DNA of 64,000 nucleotides from GCA-016699835 sp964543905 (GCA_964543905.1 CAZIZO010000016.1:5269-69268), one strand, 5' to 3'. Shown: positions 42,143 through 51,574, counted from the stretch's first letter. Notes: a model not told the origin generated them from the sequence alone. Program-made: numbers and translations.

Positions 42143-43537
42143 CTAGGCCCTGTCGGACCTTGGTGCCAGTTGCCCCTCGCTGCTCGCGACCACGACCGCC
42201 GCGGCCGCGTCCCCGCTGATGTTGACGATCGTTCGGCACATGTCGAGCACGCGATCGACCGCCAGGATCACCGCGATGCCCCCCGGGGGGATCCCCACGG
42301 CCTCCAGAACGATCACCATCATCACGATGCTCCCCCCGGGGACCCCGGGCGAGCCGATCGCGATGAGCGTCGCGAGCGCGACGATCGTCACCTGCTGCGC
42401 GAGTTCGAGGTGCACCCCGTACAACTGCGCGATGAAGGTGGCCGCGACGGCCTGGTAGAGCGCGGTCCCGGCCATGTTGATCGTGGCGCCCAGCGGGCAA
42501 ACGAAACTCGCGATCTCCTCGGAGACCCCAAGCCGATCGCTCACGCACTGCATCGTGACGGGGAGCGTGGCGCTGGAACTCGAACTCGAAAACGCCAGCA
42601 GCATCGCGGGGGACATCCCGCTCATGAACCGTCCGAAAGTCATCCGATTGTCGCGTGTGGTCAGCGCATACAGGAACGCCGGGTACATCACCAGTTGCGC
42701 GATCGCGAGCGCGGCGATCGTCACGACACAGTACACCCCGAGCGCCCCCATCACCTCCCACCCCAACTTCGCGACCGTGCCCGCGATGAGCGCGAAGACC
42801 GCGACGGGCGCCGCGTGCATCAGCACGCGAACCAAGGCCGTGATCGCTTCCTGAAGACCATCGAACACCCGCACCACCGCGTCGGCTTTGTCCCTCGGAA
42901 GCAGCGTCACGCCCAACCCGAGCGCCACCGACAGGAACACGACCTGCAACATCTCGGCCTGCGCCAGGGCCGCGAACGGATTGGCGGGCACGATCTCCAG
43001 CACCTGCTTCCAGATCGACGATTCCGCCTTGATCTTCTCCCCGGCCGTGATCCGCGCCTGGGCGGCGGCCTGCTGTCCCGCCGCCAGTTCTTGCCGCTTC
43101 TCCTCCGGCACGAACGTTCCGGGCTTGACGAGGTTCGAGCATGCCAACCCGATGCACGCGGCGACCATCGTCGTCACCACGAAGAACGCCAGCGTCTTCC
43201 CGCCGATCCGGCCCAACTTCCGGACATCGCCGAGGCTGGCGACGCCCACCGTCAACGAGAAGAGCACGATGGGCACGGCGATCAACCGCAGGCAACGAAT
43301 GAACAGGTCCCCCACAAACTGCGTCGCCTGCGCCACGAACCGCGCCACATACGCGATGGCCGACGCCTTCTGGTTCGCGTCGCTCTTTGCTGCCGCCAGG
43401 AACGCCTTGGAATCGTGCACCCCTTGGGCTGTCCACACGCCCTCGGTCCAGAGCACGTTCACGAGCACGCCCGCCACCAGCCCGAGGGCGAGCCCGATGA
43501 GGATCTTCCAATGCAACGCGAGGCGAGGTTTCTCCAT
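42143..43537 (-). CDS. Dicarboxylate/amino acid:cation symporter (DAACS family)
   Basis: This 464-residue integral membrane protein of the GltP/DctA type has eight helices and two re-entrant loops. The HP1 serine-rich signature SSSSSATLPVT is present, as are TM7 ATINMAGTALY and HP2 SPGVPGGSIVMM. It should import C4-dicarboxylates or acidic amino acids with Na+ or H+. A periplasmic loop of about 45 residues after TM3 (QELAAGQQAAAQARI region) is longer than in GltP. It lies 31 bases downstream of the SDR gene and probably shares its transcript. Confidence 0.93.
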   Translation of the reverse strand: MEKPRLALHWKILIGLALGLVAGVLVNVLWTEGVWTAQGVHDSKAFLAAAKSDANQKASAIAYVARFVAQATQFVGDLFIRCLRLIAVPIVLFSLTVGVASLGDVRKLGRIGGKTLAFFVVTTMVAACIGLACSNLVKPGTFVPEEKRQELAAGQQAAAQARITAGEKIKAESSIWKQVLEIVPANPFAALAQAEMLQVVFLSVALGLGVTLLPRDKADAVVRVFDGLQEAITALVRVLMHAAPVAVFALIAGTVAKLGWEVMGALGVYCVVTIAALAIAQLVMYPAFLYALTTRDNRMTFGRFMSGMSPAMLLAFSSSSSSATLPVTMQCVSDRLGVSEEIASFVCPLGATINMAGTALYQAVAATFIAQLYGVHLELAQQVTIVALATLIAIGSPGVPGGSIVMMVIVLEAVGIPPGGIAVILAVDRVLDMCRTIVNISGDAAAAVVVASSEGQLAPRSDRA

Positions 43538-43568
43538 CGTGGCAGGCTACTCGAAGACTCGGCCTTGT

Positions 43569-44324
43569 TCAACCCGGCGAGGTCGGCTGAGGCAGAACAG
43601 GAATCGTCGTTCCCGCCTCCGCGTCACGCTTTCCCGCGACGCACTCGCCCACGACGCGCGCGACCTCCTCGGGCCTGAGCGTCATCGCGGTCGGAATCGC
43701 ACGCTCATCGAACAGCCCGCGCAACATGCCCGTCTCGACCGCCCCTGGGGCGACGCCGAAGCAGCGCACGCCCAGCGCATGCCCTTCCTTGTGGCACGAT
43801 CGAATCATCGAGTTCAAGGCCGACTTGGCGGCGGCGTACGCAAAGAAACCCGGAAACGGGTCCAGACTCGCCATCGAACTCACGTTGACGATACAGGGTC
43901 CTCTCACGTTGGCGTCCGCACCCCGCTCGCTCGTGACCTGCCGCTCGAGCACACGCCAGAAGGCCGCGATCAAATAGGCCGGCCCGAGCGCGTTGACCTC
44001 AAACGTGCGCCGGATCACGTCGGGCGTGTGTTGGGCGATGGACGCCAGCGGCGCGTCGCCCGCGTTGTTGACGAGAACATCCAACCGGCCGCACTCGTGG
44101 ACTGTTTCTTCCACCAGACGATCGCACTCGCTGGGGTCGGCCACATCGCAACGCCGGGCCAGCCACGCGCTCGGGAGCAGGGCGCCGGTGTGTCGGAGCG
44201 CGTCCATCCGACGCCCCGCAAGCACCACCAAGAAACCCCGGCGAGAAAGTTCCAACGCGACCGCACGCCCAATGCCCGAGCCCGCACCTGTCACGATCGC
44301 GACCACTTGCTTCGTGCTCGCCAT
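43569..44324 (-). CDS. Short-chain dehydrogenase/reductase
   Basis: This 251-residue classical SDR has the cofactor motif TGAGSGIG at about 12-19, NNAG near 86-89, catalytic Ser in VSSMAS and YxxxK in FAYAAAKSALN. Arg residues after beta-2 (AGRRMD) suggest a preference for NADP(H). The substrate is unknown; the C-terminal region resembles general oxidoreductases of the fabG-like group. It is the first gene of a two-gene unit with the symporter. A hairpin with a T-run in its leader is noted separately. Confidence 0.92.
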   Translation of the reverse strand: MASTKQVVAIVTGAGSGIGRAVALELSRRGFLVVLAGRRMDALRHTGALLPSAWLARRCDVADPSECDRLVEETVHECGRLDVLVNNAGDAPLASIAQHTPDVIRRTFEVNALGPAYLIAAFWRVLERQVTSERGADANVRGPCIVNVSSMASLDPFPGFFAYAAAKSALNSMIRSCHKEGHALGVRCFGVAPGAVETGMLRGLFDERAIPTAMTLRPEEVARVVGECVAGKRDAEAGTTIPVLPQPTSPG

Positions 44325-44368
44325 GTTCGAGTGTACACGCTCGCGCCAGCACTCGGGCGCGTCCTCCC

Positions 44369-44412
44369 AAAAAGAGAACCGCGGGGCCGGTCACCCCGAT
44401 CGGCCTCCGCGG
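44369..44412 (-). terminator. Hairpin with T-run in the SDR leader (attenuator-like)
   Basis: CCGCGG (44379-44384) pairs with CCGCGG (44407-44412), extended by GGCCG with CGGCC across one bulge. On the minus strand this is followed by TTCTC and then five T. No minus-strand gene lies upstream, so if functional it would act as an attenuator in the leader of the SDR gene. Confidence 0.4.
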
Positions 44413-44544
44413 CCCCCCACGAACAAGCAGCATACCACACCCCGCAACGATTGGGAGCCCGAACTCATATGACCTTATCCCCATCCGGTTTTCGGGCCCT
44501 TCTCAACTCCACGGGGCTCCCGGCGCCGATGCATACCCTCCACC

Positions 44545-45693
44545 ATGCCCCGGCCCCGTCACTTCCCTCCCGGCCCAGACGAGACCCAAACGAACAAGAA
44601 GCCCGGGGGAGTCCGTCTCCAGCGCGTGCTCGCCGACGCCGGCGTGGCCGCTCGACGCGTGTGTGAGGAACTCATCGAGAAGGGGCACGTCAAGGTCAAT
44701 GGACGCACGGTCACCAAACTGCCCATCTTCGTGAACCCTGAAACGGATCGGGTCGAAGTCGATGGGCGGCCTCTGCCAAAGCCCGAGCGCCACGTCTACG
44801 TGATGTTGCACAAGCCGCCGCGGGCACTCGCCACGACAAAGGACGAAGACGGGATCGGACGGGTCACCGTCATGGAGTTCGTCGATCACCCCGCCAAGGC
44901 TCGCCTATATCCGGTCGGGCGACTGGACTTCGAAACGTCGGGCATTCTCCTCCTCACCAACGACGGCGATCTGGCCCACAAACTCACACACCCCAAGTTC
45001 CAAATCCCCAAGACGTACCTCGCCACCATCCGAGGAAGCATCGATGAGGCCTATCTCCTCGATGTCTGGAAGAAACTCCGCTCCCTGGAGCGCCAACACG
45101 AGCGCGACGCCGGTGAAGAACGCCTAGGAATGCACCCCGGGCTCCGTCGCTCGTCCGGTCCGCGTGGCACGCTCAAGCCGTTCCAGAAGGTCGAGCGCAT
45201 GCTCCAAGGTCGCGAGCCCACCCGCCCGCACTTCCACATCGTGGAGTCCACTCCCGAGCAATCGCAAGTCCGCATGACCCTGGTCGAAGGCAAGATCGGC
45301 CCGCTGGGTGAGGCGCTTCGAATCCTCGGCACGCCCCTCAAAAAACTAGTTCGAGTGGCGTTCGGGCCCGTCCAACTCTCAGGTCTACCCGTGGCCCGTT
45401 GGCGCGAGTTGCGAAAGGAGGAGTTGCACGCGCTGCGCAAGGCGGTCGAGGGCAAGGGACCAAAGGCACCGGTTTGGGACGACGAGTTGGAAGAGGGTGA
45501 ACAGTCCATCCGCCGTCCCTCCCCGCGCCGCGAGAGTTCACGGGCCCGCGAGGCTCGCGAGCGGCGCGAACGCGAAAGGCGAAACGCGGGAGAGCGCTCG
45601 ATCTCGCGCGGGGGCGCCCCGCGCCCAGCCGGGCAAGACCCGCACGCTGGCGGGCCCTCGCGACCGAGGCGTCGCGGGAACCAGCCGTCCTAA
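44545..45693 (+). CDS. rRNA pseudouridine synthase, RluB/RsuA type
   Basis: This 382-residue enzyme has an N-terminal S4 domain (about 22-76, VRLQRVLADAGVAARRVCEELI) and a RsuA/RluB/RluE/RluF catalytic domain with Asp128 in GRLDFETSGILLLTNDGDL. An insertion of about 50 residues (RQHERDAGEERLGMHPG...) splits the middle of the catalytic domain. The C-terminal 60 residues are a disordered Arg/Glu/Pro-rich tail, as often seen in this subgroup. It should modify uridine in 23S or 16S rRNA. It is followed 11 bases later by the YihY gene. Confidence 0.9.
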   Translation: MPRPRHFPPGPDETQTNKKPGGVRLQRVLADAGVAARRVCEELIEKGHVKVNGRTVTKLPIFVNPETDRVEVDGRPLPKPERHVYVMLHKPPRALATTKDEDGIGRVTVMEFVDHPAKARLYPVGRLDFETSGILLLTNDGDLAHKLTHPKFQIPKTYLATIRGSIDEAYLLDVWKKLRSLERQHERDAGEERLGMHPGLRRSSGPRGTLKPFQKVERMLQGREPTRPHFHIVESTPEQSQVRMTLVEGKIGPLGEALRILGTPLKKLVRVAFGPVQLSGLPVARWRELRKEELHALRKAVEGKGPKAPVWDDELEEGEQSIRRPSPRRESSRAREARERRERERRNAGERSISRGGAPRPAGQDPHAGGPSRPRRRGNQPS

Positions 45694-45704
45694 TCCTCCC
45701 GACC

Positions 45705-47225
45705 ATGCCCAAGGACGCGACCCAATCCTCTTCTCGGCCCCTCGGGCCCTCGGACCGCGCGACGATCGAGCGGCCCACGCCTGTTCGCCAACTCCTCCAC
45801 GTCGCACGCATCATCTTCGTCGGCGCCCGCAGAAACCAGATACCTCGGATGGCGGCCGCCCTTTCTTTCCGGACCATCTTCGGGCTGATCCCGACGATCG
45901 TCGTCGGGCTTGCCGTGCTCGGCGCGTTCAGTTCCCCGCAAGATCGCAGCGCCAAGATCCAGGACCTGATCAAACTTGCCGGGTTTGATCGGATCGAAGT
46001 GCGCGACGTGCCGCGTGTGCCGGATGAGGCGGATTTCTTCGAGGGCGGCCCCCCCCCAATACACTCGCCCCCGGGCGACGTTTCGAGTGGCAACTCACTC
46101 CCCCCGCGGGGCGAGGGGGTGGCGAAGTGGGTTGAAGACCTGATCCGGCGCGTCGATAGGATCAACTTCGGCGCGATCTCGATCATCGGCCTCGCCACGC
46201 TCCTCTACGCCGCACTCGCGATGGTTGTCGAGATCGAGAAGGCGTTCAACCAGATCTACCTCGCGCCCAACGGGCGCTCGTGGGCACGCCGAATCCCTCG
46301 CTACTGGACCCTCATCACCCTCGGGGGCGTGGGGCTGTTTGTCACCTTTGCCGCCCAGGGGTACATCATGGGCAGCATCGACAAGATCGGCTTCGTCAAC
46401 GAGCACGGGCTGCGCGAGTTGACCTCCAAGGCCCTTGGGTATGGGTTCACGGTCGGGATCAGCACGCTGATGTTCTTCATCATCTACACCACCGTCCCGA
46501 ACACCCGCGTGCGGGCCGGGCCCGCCATCATCGGCGCGATCACCGCCGCCGTCGCCTGGGAGGCGGGCAAGTGGGGCTTTGGCGAGTACATTCGCATGTC
46601 GCTGAGTTACGCGCGCCTGTACGGCTCGCTCGCCCTCCTCCCGCTCTTTCTCATGTGGGTCTACGTCACCTGGTTTATCGTCCTGCTTGGTCTCCAGTTC
46701 GCGCAGGCCATCCAGGCGTATGGAACCGCGAAGGCCGAGGGGCTCACCCTCTCGGTCCTCGGCACGCTGGGACTTCTCTCGGACGAAGAGGAACGCCGAC
46801 GCACGCGCCAGCCCGTGGTGGACCCCGCGTCGATCCTCGTCGTCGCCGCCGAGATCGCACGCCGATTCGCGGTCGGCAAGCCCAGCGATCACAGCACGCT
46901 GCATGAAGCCACGGGCGTCGACGAGCGCGTGATCGCCGACATGCTCGAACGCCTCTCGGACGCGGGTATCCTCCACCGCCTATCGGGCGGTGAGCAGGAG
47001 GGCACGTACGCGCTCAGCAAGCCGCCCGAGGCGATCTCGGCGATCGAGGTTTTGAGGATCGGAGAGTCGCTGTCGGGCGTGGATCGCGACCACGCGCTCC
47101 CCCTGCTGCGAGAGTTGAACGACGCTCGCAACGCCAGAATCCAAGGGCGGACGCTGGCCGAACTTGTTCCTACCCAACCCGACGGGAGCAACTCCGCCAG
47201 GCTCGCGACCCCGACCCCGGCGTGA
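45705..47225 (+). CDS. YihY/BrkB family membrane protein with C-terminal winged helix
   Basis: This 506-residue protein has the six-helix YihY/virulence-factor BrkB domain (about 30-335; RMAAALSFRTIFGLIPTIVV, YTTVPNTRVRAGPAIIGAI, GSLALLPLFLMWVYVTW). A Pro/Gly-rich insertion of about 45 residues lies between helices 1 and 2. The C-terminal part (about 375-440) has a MarR/Rrf2-like winged-helix pattern (STLHEATGVDERVIADMLERLSDAGILHR). Family function remains unclear despite the old RNase BN label. It may share a transcript with the pseudouridine synthase upstream. Confidence 0.88.
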   Translation: MPKDATQSSSRPLGPSDRATIERPTPVRQLLHVARIIFVGARRNQIPRMAAALSFRTIFGLIPTIVVGLAVLGAFSSPQDRSAKIQDLIKLAGFDRIEVRDVPRVPDEADFFEGGPPPIHSPPGDVSSGNSLPPRGEGVAKWVEDLIRRVDRINFGAISIIGLATLLYAALAMVVEIEKAFNQIYLAPNGRSWARRIPRYWTLITLGGVGLFVTFAAQGYIMGSIDKIGFVNEHGLRELTSKALGYGFTVGISTLMFFIIYTTVPNTRVRAGPAIIGAITAAVAWEAGKWGFGEYIRMSLSYARLYGSLALLPLFLMWVYVTWFIVLLGLQFAQAIQAYGTAKAEGLTLSVLGTLGLLSDEEERRRTRQPVVDPASILVVAAEIARRFAVGKPSDHSTLHEATGVDERVIADMLERLSDAGILHRLSGGEQEGTYALSKPPEAISAIEVLRIGESLSGVDRDHALPLLRELNDARNARIQGRTLAELVPTQPDGSNSARLATPTPA

Positions 47226-47274
47226 TGTGTCTTCGCTACTATTGTTCTGACGAACGGAAAGGAACGATCCACGC

Positions 47275-47838
47275 ATGGGCCTCGAATCCGCCATCCACGC
47301 CGACGGCTTTGTCACGACACAACTCCAGCGCGTCGTCAACTGGGCGCGTCGAAGTTCCCTCTGGCCCATGCCGTTCGCGACCGCCTGCTGCGGGATCGAA
47401 CTGATGGCCACCGCCTGCTCCCGCTTCGACCTCGCCCGCTTTGGCGCGGAGGTGATGCGGTTCAGCCCGCGCCAGGCCGACCTCCTCATCGTCGCGGGTC
47501 GCATCGGAATCAAGACGATGCCCGTCCTCCAGCGGATCTACGAGCAGATGCCCGAGCCCAAGTGGGTGATTTCCATGGGAGCCTGCGCGTCCACCGGCGG
47601 CGTGTTCGACACCTATGCCGTGGTCCAGGGCTGCGACCAATACATTCCCGTCGATGTCTACGTCCCGGGCTGCCCGCCTCGCCCGGAGCAACTCATCGAG
47701 GGCGTCATGGCGATCCAGCGCCACATCGACCAGGAAGGCCTCCCTCCCCCGGGCGGCAAGCGAGCGCCGCTCGGGATCGCCATCCAGCCCACGCACGTGC
47801 CCAGGCCGGCGCCCGTTGGACTGACCGTCGGCGCGTGA
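47275..47838 (+). CDS. nuoB: NADH-quinone oxidoreductase subunit B (NuoB), apparently isolated
   Basis: This 187-residue subunit carries the terminal [4Fe-4S] cluster N2 of complex I, which donates electrons to quinone. Ligands are visible: C38 and C39 (TACCGIE), C104 (GACAS) and C133 (PGCPPRP). The FSPRQADLLIVAG and AVVQGCDQYIPVDVYVPGCPPRPEQL stretches are diagnostic and match NuoB rather than hydrogenase small subunits. None of the other nuo genes is adjacent, which is unusual because nuoB normally sits in a 13-14 gene operon. GGAAAGGAAC precedes the ATG. Confidence 0.94.
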   Translation: MGLESAIHADGFVTTQLQRVVNWARRSSLWPMPFATACCGIELMATACSRFDLARFGAEVMRFSPRQADLLIVAGRIGIKTMPVLQRIYEQMPEPKWVISMGACASTGGVFDTYAVVQGCDQYIPVDVYVPGCPPRPEQLIEGVMAIQRHIDQEGLPPPGGKRAPLGIAIQPTHVPRPAPVGLTVGA

Positions 47839-47859
47839 GGCGTCCTTCTACGCTTCCGC

Positions 47860-48732
47860 ATGAACTTCATCAGCCGCGCCGGGCCCAACGCCATTGCGCT
47901 CGAGACCACGCTGCTCATCCATGGCGTTCCGACGGGCGAGGCCGCACCCCTCGCTCGGGAACTCGAAGAGATCGCTCGCGCCCACGGCGCTTCCCCGGCG
48001 CTCGTCGGGGTCTTTCGCGGCATCCCCACGATCGGACTCCGCGACGACGAACTCGCCGAGATGCTCGACGCCCGCACGGTCGAGAAGGCCAACACCGCGA
48101 ACCTCGGCCTCTACCTTCATCGCCACGCCCACGCCGCGACCACCGTGGCCACGACCATGGAACTCGCCGCCCTTGCGGGGGTGCCCATCTTCGCGACGGG
48201 CGGCCTGGGCGGCGTCCACCGCGGGTACGCCGACCGGCTCGACATCAGCGCCGACCTCGCCGCGTTCACCCGCTTTCCCGTCGCCGTCGTCACCAGCGGC
48301 GTCAAATCGCTCCTGGACGTCGCCTCCACCCGAGAACTCCTCGAAACACTCGGGGTGCCCGTCGTCGGCTTCCAAACCGATCGCTTCCCCGCCTTTTACT
48401 TGCGCGACGGGGGCGTCGGCGTGGATGCTCGATTCGATGACGTCTACGACCTCGCTCGCTTCGTGCATGACGAACTGGCTCGGACAAAGCGCGGCATCGT
48501 CATCGCCAATCCCATCCCCCACGCCGAAGAGATCAACGAGGGGGACTGGAAGCACTGGCTGACGGCCGCGGTGGGGAAGGCCAAGAGCGCGGGGGCCGAA
48601 GGCCGAGACGTCACGCCAAGTGTGCTGAGCGAACTGCATCGCATCTCCGAGGGACGAACGCTGCGGGCGAATCTGGCGCTCGTCCGCAGCAACGTCGCCC
48701 TGGCCGCTCGTGTGCGAGCGGCGATGCCCTGA
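47860..48732 (+). CDS. psuG: Pseudouridine-5'-phosphate glycosidase
   Basis: This 290-residue enzyme reversibly cleaves pseudouridine 5'-phosphate to uracil and ribose 5-phosphate. The family signature is ALETTLLIHG (catalytic Glu15) near the N-terminus, with ATTVATTMELAALAGVPIFATGGLGGVHRG, VTSGVKSLLDVASTRELLETLGVPVVGF and ANPIPHAEEI. It is slightly shorter than E. coli PsuG. PsuK, the usual partner kinase, is not adjacent. It follows nuoB by 21 bases; the pairing with nuoB has no obvious metabolic logic. Confidence 0.93.
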   Translation: MNFISRAGPNAIALETTLLIHGVPTGEAAPLARELEEIARAHGASPALVGVFRGIPTIGLRDDELAEMLDARTVEKANTANLGLYLHRHAHAATTVATTMELAALAGVPIFATGGLGGVHRGYADRLDISADLAAFTRFPVAVVTSGVKSLLDVASTRELLETLGVPVVGFQTDRFPAFYLRDGGVGVDARFDDVYDLARFVHDELARTKRGIVIANPIPHAEEINEGDWKHWLTAAVGKAKSAGAEGRDVTPSVLSELHRISEGRTLRANLALVRSNVALAARVRAAMP

Positions 48733-48757
48733 AGAGACCTACTTTGAGACGAGGCGT

Positions 48758-48792
48758 CAAAAAGTCACAAGCCTCGGCGTGGCCGAGGCTTG
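48758..48792 (-). terminator. Terminator of the tRNA-Asp gene
   Basis: CAAGCCTCGG (48768-48777) pairs perfectly with CCGAGGCTTG (48783-48792). On the minus strand it is followed by TGAC and five T. It lies 6 bases beyond the tRNA 3' end. Confidence 0.75.
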
Positions 48793-48798
48793 CGTCAA

Positions 48799-48872
<74 letters not shown>

Positions 48873-48968
48873 TCGGAGGGACGCCGCCCAGGAACTTTCG
48901 CTCCTGAACGGGCTTAGACGGTAGGCAAACAGCCCCGCCGGTCAAGCGATACGACCGGCCTGAAGAGA

Positions 48969-49187
48969 CTACTTCTTGATGGCGGGCGCGTCCTTGAACG
49001 CGATGCTCCCGGGCTTCTGGATGCCCCAGAAGTTGCCGTCCACGCCGACCTTGCTGCCGGCGGTCCACATGACAAAGCAAGCGACGGCGAGGGAGATCAC
49101 GGCGACCCCCATCATGGCGGTGAAGATATCGGGTGTGGCCGAACGCTTGCCGCGCATCCCACCCATCTGCATTCCGAACTGGCTCAT
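48969..49187 (-). CDS. Small single-pass membrane protein
   Basis: This unrecognised 72-residue protein has an N-terminal Met/Gly-rich segment (QFGMQMGGMRGKR), one membrane helix at about 21-45 (DIFTAMMGVAVISLAVACFVMW) and a short polar tail (KVGVDGNFWGIQKPG). It is the third gene on the minus strand after the HEAT lipoprotein and the coiled-coil protein and precedes the tRNA. The gap to the coiled-coil gene is 57 bases, so a common transcript is plausible. Function is unknown. Confidence 0.7.
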   Translation of the reverse strand: MSQFGMQMGGMRGKRSATPDIFTAMMGVAVISLAVACFVMWTAGSKVGVDGNFWGIQKPGSIAFKDAPAIKK

Positions 49188-49244
49188 GGCAATCTCCGAA
49201 TCGGGCGCGTCGGGCCTTCGCCCGCGTGCCGGAGGGTGGATGGA

Positions 49245-50108
49245 TTACTGGCGGGTGAGGGACGAGACGATCTGGTCACCCTTCTGGGCATTGAGGCCCG
49301 CCGCGGCGGTCTTGACCTTCGCGATCGAGAACTTCAGATCGGTCTTGATCACCTGGAGTTTCGCGACGAAGCGGTCCCCGCGGACCACGTAGAAGTACAT
49401 GTTGTCCGTCACGCCGTTGTTCGAGCCGACGCTGATCTGCACCAGAGGGTCGCCCGAGGCGGGATCGCGCTGGACGTCGTCCACGGCACCCGTGATGAGG
49501 AAGCGGGCGTCAAAGCCCGAATCCTTGAGCGTCGCGGAGGTGTCGGCGATGGCGCCCGCGTTCCCCGACGTGCCGCGGAGGCCCGTGAGTTCTTCCTGCA
49601 ACGCGCGAACGCTCTGCTGCAGGACGTTGCGCTGGGACTCGACGTCGGCCAGGCGCTCTTCCAGTTCGAGCCGCTGGGTGCGATAGGCGATCTCGTTCTT
49701 TCGCAGCCCCGTGACTTCTTCGCGGTAACTATTGATGAGCGTCTGCATGGTCTTGACGCTCTCGCTCAACTCGGCGATCTTGGATTGGATCGTGTCCCGA
49801 GCGTCCTGGGCCTTGGTCTTCTCGCCCAGGAGCGAGGTCCGTTCGAGTTGAAGGTTGGCGATCTGCGCCTGCTTCGCCGCGATCTCCGCGGTCTTCGCGC
49901 TGATCGACTCTTGCAGCGTGCCCTTCTCGGTCTGCCAGATCGCCTGCTGGGCGCCGAGGGCGGCCACGGCGGCCTGGCGCTCCGCGCGCTCCGCGACGAA
50001 GTCGGCCTGGATCTGGTTCGTGTTGGCGGCGTACGCGATCACCAGCGCCGACAGGAACACGCTGAGAAGGGCCGCGAGGATGATCAGAACTTTCGTAAGG
50101 CCGTGCAC
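49245..50108 (-). CDS. Membrane-anchored coiled-coil protein
   Basis: This unrecognised 287-residue protein has an N-terminal membrane helix (about 5-28, LTKVLIILAALLSVFLSALVIAYA). A long Gln/Glu/Ala-rich coiled coil follows (about 35-185), then a C-terminal beta-rich domain (about 200-287; FLITGAVDDVQRDPASGDPLVQISVGSNNGV, MYFYVVRGDRFVAKLQV). The domain order is reminiscent of MreC, which also has a helix, a coiled coil and a beta domain, but I see no direct sequence match. It is probably a periplasmic structural protein. Confidence 0.78.
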   Translation of the reverse strand: MHGLTKVLIILAALLSVFLSALVIAYAANTNQIQADFVAERAERQAAVAALGAQQAIWQTEKGTLQESISAKTAEIAAKQAQIANLQLERTSLLGEKTKAQDARDTIQSKIAELSESVKTMQTLINSYREEVTGLRKNEIAYRTQRLELEERLADVESQRNVLQQSVRALQEELTGLRGTSGNAGAIADTSATLKDSGFDARFLITGAVDDVQRDPASGDPLVQISVGSNNGVTDNMYFYVVRGDRFVAKLQVIKTDLKFSIAKVKTAAAGLNAQKGDQIVSSLTRQ

Positions 50109-50392
50109 GTTTGACTCCTATGGGCCATCTGGCCCGTCCAAGCCGCGGGTCGCGCGATTCCACATCGTTCCGGATGCCGGAGAAGGTCGCCCTCCCCACC
50201 GAGAAGGGCTCCCAAGCACATCCGATTCGCGTGGAAAACGCGACGGTTCGACCCAATCCGCCGTCCATTCGACGATTCGGGGGGGTACAGCCTACGCGAT
50301 TTCGCGCCGAAATGCCAGTGCCCCTGTCGCTTGTCCGGAATCTCTTTTTCGTCTCCCGGTCTCTTCCAGACCGGACATCCCTTCCAAGCCCC

Positions 50393-51490
50393 TTACCGCT
50401 GTTGCCCGATCGGCGTCAATCCGGTCGCGCCGATGCGAAGGACGGCGCTTGCCGCCGACACCCGCACCACCCCCGAAGGATCGTCCATCAACGTCGCCAA
50501 CTTTCCAAGGTTTCGGGAGAGCGCCGTCTCACCGTAGACGTGCGCGGCCTGGGCCCGCACCGCGGGATTTCGATCCGCGACGTACTCATCCGCGATGAAA
50601 TCCCCCTGGTTCATACCCATTCGCGCCAGCGCCGCCGCGACGGCCAGACGGACTTCCGCCGGCATGGTCCGCCCGCGCGTGTCTTTGCGTGCCGAGAGAT
50701 AGACGAGGTTTGGAATCGACTCCCGATCGCGGAGTTGTCCGAGAATCTGCACCGCCAGCGCGGTGGCTTCCAGGTCCCCGGGCTGCGACGGATAGAGCGC
50801 CGCGCGGAGGGTGTTCAACTGGCTCGAATCACCAAGTTTGACCATGGCCTCGGCGACCTGCAACTGGAGCAACTTGTACTCGCTCTCGCTCGCCTGGCTG
50901 ATCGGTCGCCGGGCCGCGTCCTTGAGCAGCGCCACGGCCGACGGATCGCCCAACTCGCCCAGGATGAACGCCGCGTGCGATCTCACCCGCGAGGACGGGT
51001 CCGTGAGCAAGGCCGTGCCTAACGGTGTGCGATCCGCGTTCAGCCCGTTCTTGCAGAGCGCGAAAATTCCCGCGCACGAGACATAGGGCGAGGGATCGAG
51101 CGCGAGCGTGCGCGTCTCTTCGGCCAGCGCGGGCAGGGGCGCTCGACCCACGGTCATCGCCGCCACGCTGCGAACACCCACGTTCTCATCCCGAAGCGCC
51201 CGGGCGACAACGGCTTGCGCCCGGGCGGGCGCCAGCGTCAGCCCTTCGATCGCGTTCGCGCGGATCGCGGGGTCCGTGTCGCTCGCCGCGCGCTCCAGGA
51301 GCCCCAGGGCTCGTTCTCGCAACTCCGCCGCGGCCAGCGCGCCCATCGGCGGCGCTTCCGCCACCCCCGACGGAGGCGGCGACGAACCCGCCGGGCGGGC
51401 CCCCGACCGGCCACTCCCACACCCCACCGCCACGAGCGTGAGGCACGCGACCCCAACCACGGCCATCTTCTGCGTCGTCATTCGCGGCAT
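50393..51490 (-). CDS. HEAT-repeat lipoprotein
   Basis: This 365-residue envelope protein has a lipoprotein signal (VVGVACLTLVAVGC, lipidated Cys at about residue 24). A Gly/Ser/Pro linker follows, then tandem HEAT repeats (about 55-360). Repeats include AIRANAIEGLTLAPARAQAVVARALRDENVGVRSVAAMTVG and VRSHAAFILGELGDPSAVALLKDAA, typical paired helices with the conserved Arg-Ala and Gly positions. HEAT solenoids usually mediate protein binding. It directly follows the Lnt gene, whose product would acylate it. Start ATG is at 51490. Confidence 0.87.
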   Translation of the reverse strand: MPRMTTQKMAVVGVACLTLVAVGCGSGRSGARPAGSSPPPSGVAEAPPMGALAAAELRERALGLLERAASDTDPAIRANAIEGLTLAPARAQAVVARALRDENVGVRSVAAMTVGRAPLPALAEETRTLALDPSPYVSCAGIFALCKNGLNADRTPLGTALLTDPSSRVRSHAAFILGELGDPSAVALLKDAARRPISQASESEYKLLQLQVAEAMVKLGDSSQLNTLRAALYPSQPGDLEATALAVQILGQLRDRESIPNLVYLSARKDTRGRTMPAEVRLAVAAALARMGMNQGDFIADEYVADRNPAVRAQAAHVYGETALSRNLGKLATLMDDPSGVVRVSAASAVLRIGATGLTPIGQQR

Positions 51491-51574
51491 GATCGTCCTT
51501 TCGAGCCTCCACAAACGTAGGGATGAGCGGCCGACGGCATTTCGGCACCGCACCTGATCCTTTTCCACCTCACT

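Noticed and set aside
50355..50374. Hairpin CCGGTCT-AGACCGG after the HEAT lipoprotein gene
   Set aside because: No T-run on the minus strand and only a 7-bp stem, so not called a terminator.
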